From assembly GCF_001421665.1 (NCBI RefSeq), contig NZ_LMKV01000029.1, positions 125,171-189,170 of the forward strand: DNA of 64,000 bases. Reading direction: 5' to 3'. This stretch comes from Sphingobium sp. Leaf26 (GTDB lineage Bacteria > Pseudomonadota > Alphaproteobacteria > Sphingomonadales > Sphingomonadaceae). Under the pieces are notes generated by a model, which did not search any database, was not told the DNA's origin, and saw only the letters and a program-made list of their open reading frames with translations. The stretch's first letter is position 1. Every line of letters starts with the position of its first letter. Of the stretch, positions 61,893 to 64,000 are shown piece by piece. A program made the position numbers and the translations under genes.

Positions 61893-64000
61893 GTGATCGA
61901 CCCCGCCACCCTACCCGCGCTCCACGCCAGCCATGGCGGCATCTGGTTGCGCGAAGGCGACCGTACCCAGGCACTGGCCAAGGGGCAGGCGATCGCCCGC
62001 AGCGCCGAAACGCCGGTGCTGCTGCTCAACGCCCCGCTGACCGGACAACGGCTGGGCTATCCTGAACTCAACGGCCTCGACCTGCTCGAACTCTGGGCCT
62101 TCCTGCATCCCGCACGCTTTCTGGTGCCTACGCCCAAGGGGCTGGCGGAAGCGTTGGGCCTGCCCGCGCCGGCGAATGAGGGCGATATTCCCGCGCTGCT
62201 GCAACAGGGCGCGGCGATGCTGCTCGACCGGCTGGAAGCACCGGACTGGACGGAACGCGAGGGCGGATGGACCGCCGCGCAGGCCCTGCACCGGCTGCGC
62301 TGGCCCTGGTCGCCGCTGGTCGCGCCGCGCATCGCCCGCCCGCGTGAGGCAGAACGCTGGCTGTTCACCAAATTGCCCGAATGGGAGGAGGCGCAGCCCC
62401 GCCCCACCCCGCGTACCGTCAGCCTGAAGGAGGATCAGGTGCTGGCCCGGCTGGACGCGCTGACCGGCAAGGGTGCCGAACCGCGCCCCGGACAACGCGC
62501 CTATGCCGCCGCCGCCCGCATGACCTTCACCCCGCGCAAGCATCGCGACCAGCCCAATATGCTGCTGGCCGAAGCGGGCACCGGCATCGGCAAGACATTG
62601 GGCTATCTGGCCCCCGCCTCTCTCTGGGCCAGCGAAGCGCAGGGCACGGTTTGGGTTTCGACCTATACAAAGGCATTGCAACGCCAACTCGACCGCGAAT
62701 CGCTGCGTCTGTTTCCTGATGCGGCTGTGGCGGCGAAGCGGGTGGTGGTGCGCAAGGGGCGGGAAAATTATCTCTGCCTGCTCAATCTGGAAGATGCGTT
62801 GCAGGGCGGCTTTACCGGCCGCGCGGCGATATTGGCGCAACTGGTGGCGCGCTGGGCCGCGTTCAGCAAGGATGGCGACATGGTGGGCGGCGACCTGCCC
62901 GGATGGTTGCCGACGCTGTTCCGCCGCAACGGCTCCACCGCGCTGACCGACCGGCGCGGCGAGTGCATCTATGCCGGCTGCCCGCATTATCGCAAATGCT
63001 TCATCGAGCGGTCGGCGCGGGCGTCCGCCGACGCCGATATCGTCATCGCCAATCACGCGCTGGTGATGATCAACGCCGCGCGCGGACGCGAAACCGGGCA
63101 AAGGCCGCAGCGCATCGTGTTCGACGAGGGGCATCATCTGTTCGACGCGGCGGATTCGACCTTCTCCGTCGCTTTGTCGGGGCAGGAGGCGATCGAGCTG
63201 CGGCGCTGGATCATGGGGCCGGAAGGCGGATCGCGCGGGCGACGCCGGGGTCTGGCCGCGCGCCTGTCCGACCTTGCCAGCTATGACGAGGAAGGCGGTC
63301 AGGCGATCCGCGCGGCGATCGACGCGGCGCAGGCGTTGCCCGCCGACGACTGGTTGAAGCGCATCGTCGCCGGCGAGCCGTTCGGGCCGCTGGAGGCGCT
63401 GCTCGCGGCGGTGCGCGGCACCGTCTACACCCGCGCAGAAGCAGCGGGCGAGGCGGATGCCGGCTATGGGCTGGAAACCGAGCTGGCCGAACCGGACGGC
63501 GCGCTGGTCGAGGCGGCGCAGGAGGCGGCGCTGGCGCTGGATGCGCTCATCAAGCCGCTGGTGCGGCTCGCCCGGCGGCTGGAAGCGGTGATCGAGGATG
63601 CGCCCGACTGGCTGGACGGCGCGGCGCGGGCGCGGGTGGAAGGGGCGATCGCCTCGCTGAGCTGGCGGCGCGACCTGATCGCGGCTTGGCTGGCCTTGCT
63701 GGCGCGGATCGGCGGGCCGGCCGACCCGGACTATGTCGACTGGATGACGGTCGACCGGATCGAGGGGCGCGAATATGACATCGGCATCCATCGCCACTGG
63801 CTGGACCCCACGCGACCGCTGGCTGAGACGGTACTGAAGCCCGCACAGGGCGTGCTGCTGACGTCCGCCACGCTGAAAGGCGGCGGCGACTGGAGCAATG
63901 CGGAGGCGCGCAGTGGCGCTGCCCATCTGCCCCATGGCGCGGAACGGTTCGAGGCGACCAGCCCGTTCGACTATCCCGGCCGGGCCGAAGTGCTGATCGT
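61893..64000 (+). CDS. dinG: ATP-dependent DNA helicase, DinG/XPD family, cut by window edge
   Basis: 702 codons from a GTG at 61893 remain open to the window end. An N-terminal region of about 190 residues precedes the helicase core. Walker A AEAGTGIGKT (226-235) and the DEAH-type DEGHH (411-415) are intact. Four cysteines, C295, C358, C363 and C369, match the 4Fe-4S cluster of XPD/DinG helicases. It should unwind DNA 5'-3' and act on R-loops or damaged DNA. The last helicase motifs lie outside the window. Start codon choice is tentative since no strong ribosome site is seen. Confidence 0.88.
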   Translation, partial: MIDPATLPALHASHGGIWLREGDRTQALAKGQAIARSAETPVLLLNAPLTGQRLGYPELNGLDLLELWAFLHPARFLVPTPKGLAEALGLPAPANEGDIPALLQQGAAMLLDRLEAPDWTEREGGWTAAQALHRLRWPWSPLVAPRIARPREAERWLFTKLPEWEEAQPRPTPRTVSLKEDQVLARLDALTGKGAEPRPGQRAYAAAARMTFTPRKHRDQPNMLLAEAGTGIGKTLGYLAPASLWASEAQGTVWVSTYTKALQRQLDRESLRLFPDAAVAAKRVVVRKGRENYLCLLNLEDALQGGFTGRAAILAQLVARWAAFSKDGDMVGGDLPGWLPTLFRRNGSTALTDRRGECIYAGCPHYRKCFIERSARASADADIVIANHALVMINAARGRETGQRPQRIVFDEGHHLFDAADSTFSVALSGQEAIELRRWIMGPEGGSRGRRRGLAARLSDLASYDEEGGQAIRAAIDAAQALPADDWLKRIVAGEPFGPLEALLAAVRGTVYTRAEAAGEADAGYGLETELAEPDGALVEAAQEAALALDALIKPLVRLARRLEAVIEDAPDWLDGAARARVEGAIASLSWRRDLIAAWLALLARIGGPADPDYVDWMTVDRIEGREYDIGIHRHWLDPTRPLAETVLKPAQGVLLTSATLKGGGDWSNAEARSGAAHLPHGAERFEATSPFDYPGRAEVLI

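Noticed and set aside
61911..63935. Reverse-strand open frame of 674 codons opposite the DinG-like helicase
   Set aside because: Antisense to Walker and Fe-S motifs of a clear helicase; reverse product is Gln/Arg/Gly-rich without domains.

Overview
The window is GC-rich chromosomal DNA from an alphaproteobacterium, most likely a sphingomonad (Sphingobium/Sphingomonas type). This rests on protein resemblance and gene order: rpsM-rpsK-rpoA-rplQ, nadD-rsfS-rlmH-envC-ctpA, hom followed by glpX, a class I lysyl-tRNA synthetase, a TonB-ExbB-ExbD-ExbD operon, RcnB-type secreted proteins and a bacteriophytochrome with an HWE kinase. There is no rRNA, no recognisable tRNA, no CRISPR array, no prophage and no intact insertion sequence. 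Most of it is housekeeping core with small accessory insertions and dispersed palindromic repeats.

Layout. 1-4.1 kb: a LysR regulator divergent from a CoA-transferase, a ParDE toxin-antitoxin locus whose antitoxin gene is split by a tandem repeat, an 18-codon ORF with an unusually complete Shine-Dalgarno sequence, and a lipoprotein. 4.2-7.0 kb: end of the ribosomal alpha operon, preceded by a promoter-plus-terminator arrangement that could make a short leader RNA. 7-17.7 kb: prolyl oligopeptidase, a glycine-rich secreted protein, yqiJ-yqiK (flotillin), an MFS transporter, guaA, a SWIM protein, a PLP aminotransferase and a membrane protein. 17.8-20.6 kb: SDR and alpha/beta hydrolase opposite a GlxA-type AraC regulator. 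20.7-28.3 kb: rmuC, then nadD-rsfS-rlmH-envC-ctpA with an AlgX/AlgJ-like SGNH gene lodged between envC and ctpA. 28.7-33.8 kb: small outer-membrane protein, dipeptide epimerase, a methyltransferase fused to an anti-sigma-factor-like periplasmic domain, an MsbA-like ABC exporter and a PilZ protein.

33.9-36.5 kb: tonB-exbB-exbD-exbD, ending in a strong terminator. 36.7-46 kb: exported hypothetical protein, hom, glpX, a MerC-like protein, a MASE1-PAS-GGDEF diguanylate cyclase and glpD-glpK. 46-51.6 kb: a low-complexity protein, clpS, the polyhydroxyalkanoate pair phaP (phasin) and phaC (synthase) with a TGC-rich inverted repeat between them, and an AlaC-like aminotransferase. 51.7-56.9 kb: DUF2721 protein, an orphan 2Fe-2S subunit of the isoquinoline oxidoreductase type, a LigB-type dioxygenase, and bphO-bphP (heme oxygenase plus red-light photoreceptor kinase). 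57-64 kb: two RcnB-like exported proteins flanking a 2-oxoglutarate/Fe(II) hydroxylase, lysyl-tRNA synthetase, PilZ protein, and a DinG/XPD-type helicase running off the right edge.

The strongest second-look items are the methyltransferase/anti-sigma fusion, the split parD, the 18-codon ORF with a 15-nt match to the 16S tail, the putative attenuated RNA ahead of rpsM, the AlgX-like gene in the cell-division cluster and the operator-like repeat at phaP. I did not find a clearly new multi-gene defence or biosynthetic system. Everything was read by eye; no database search, folding or composition calculation was run.
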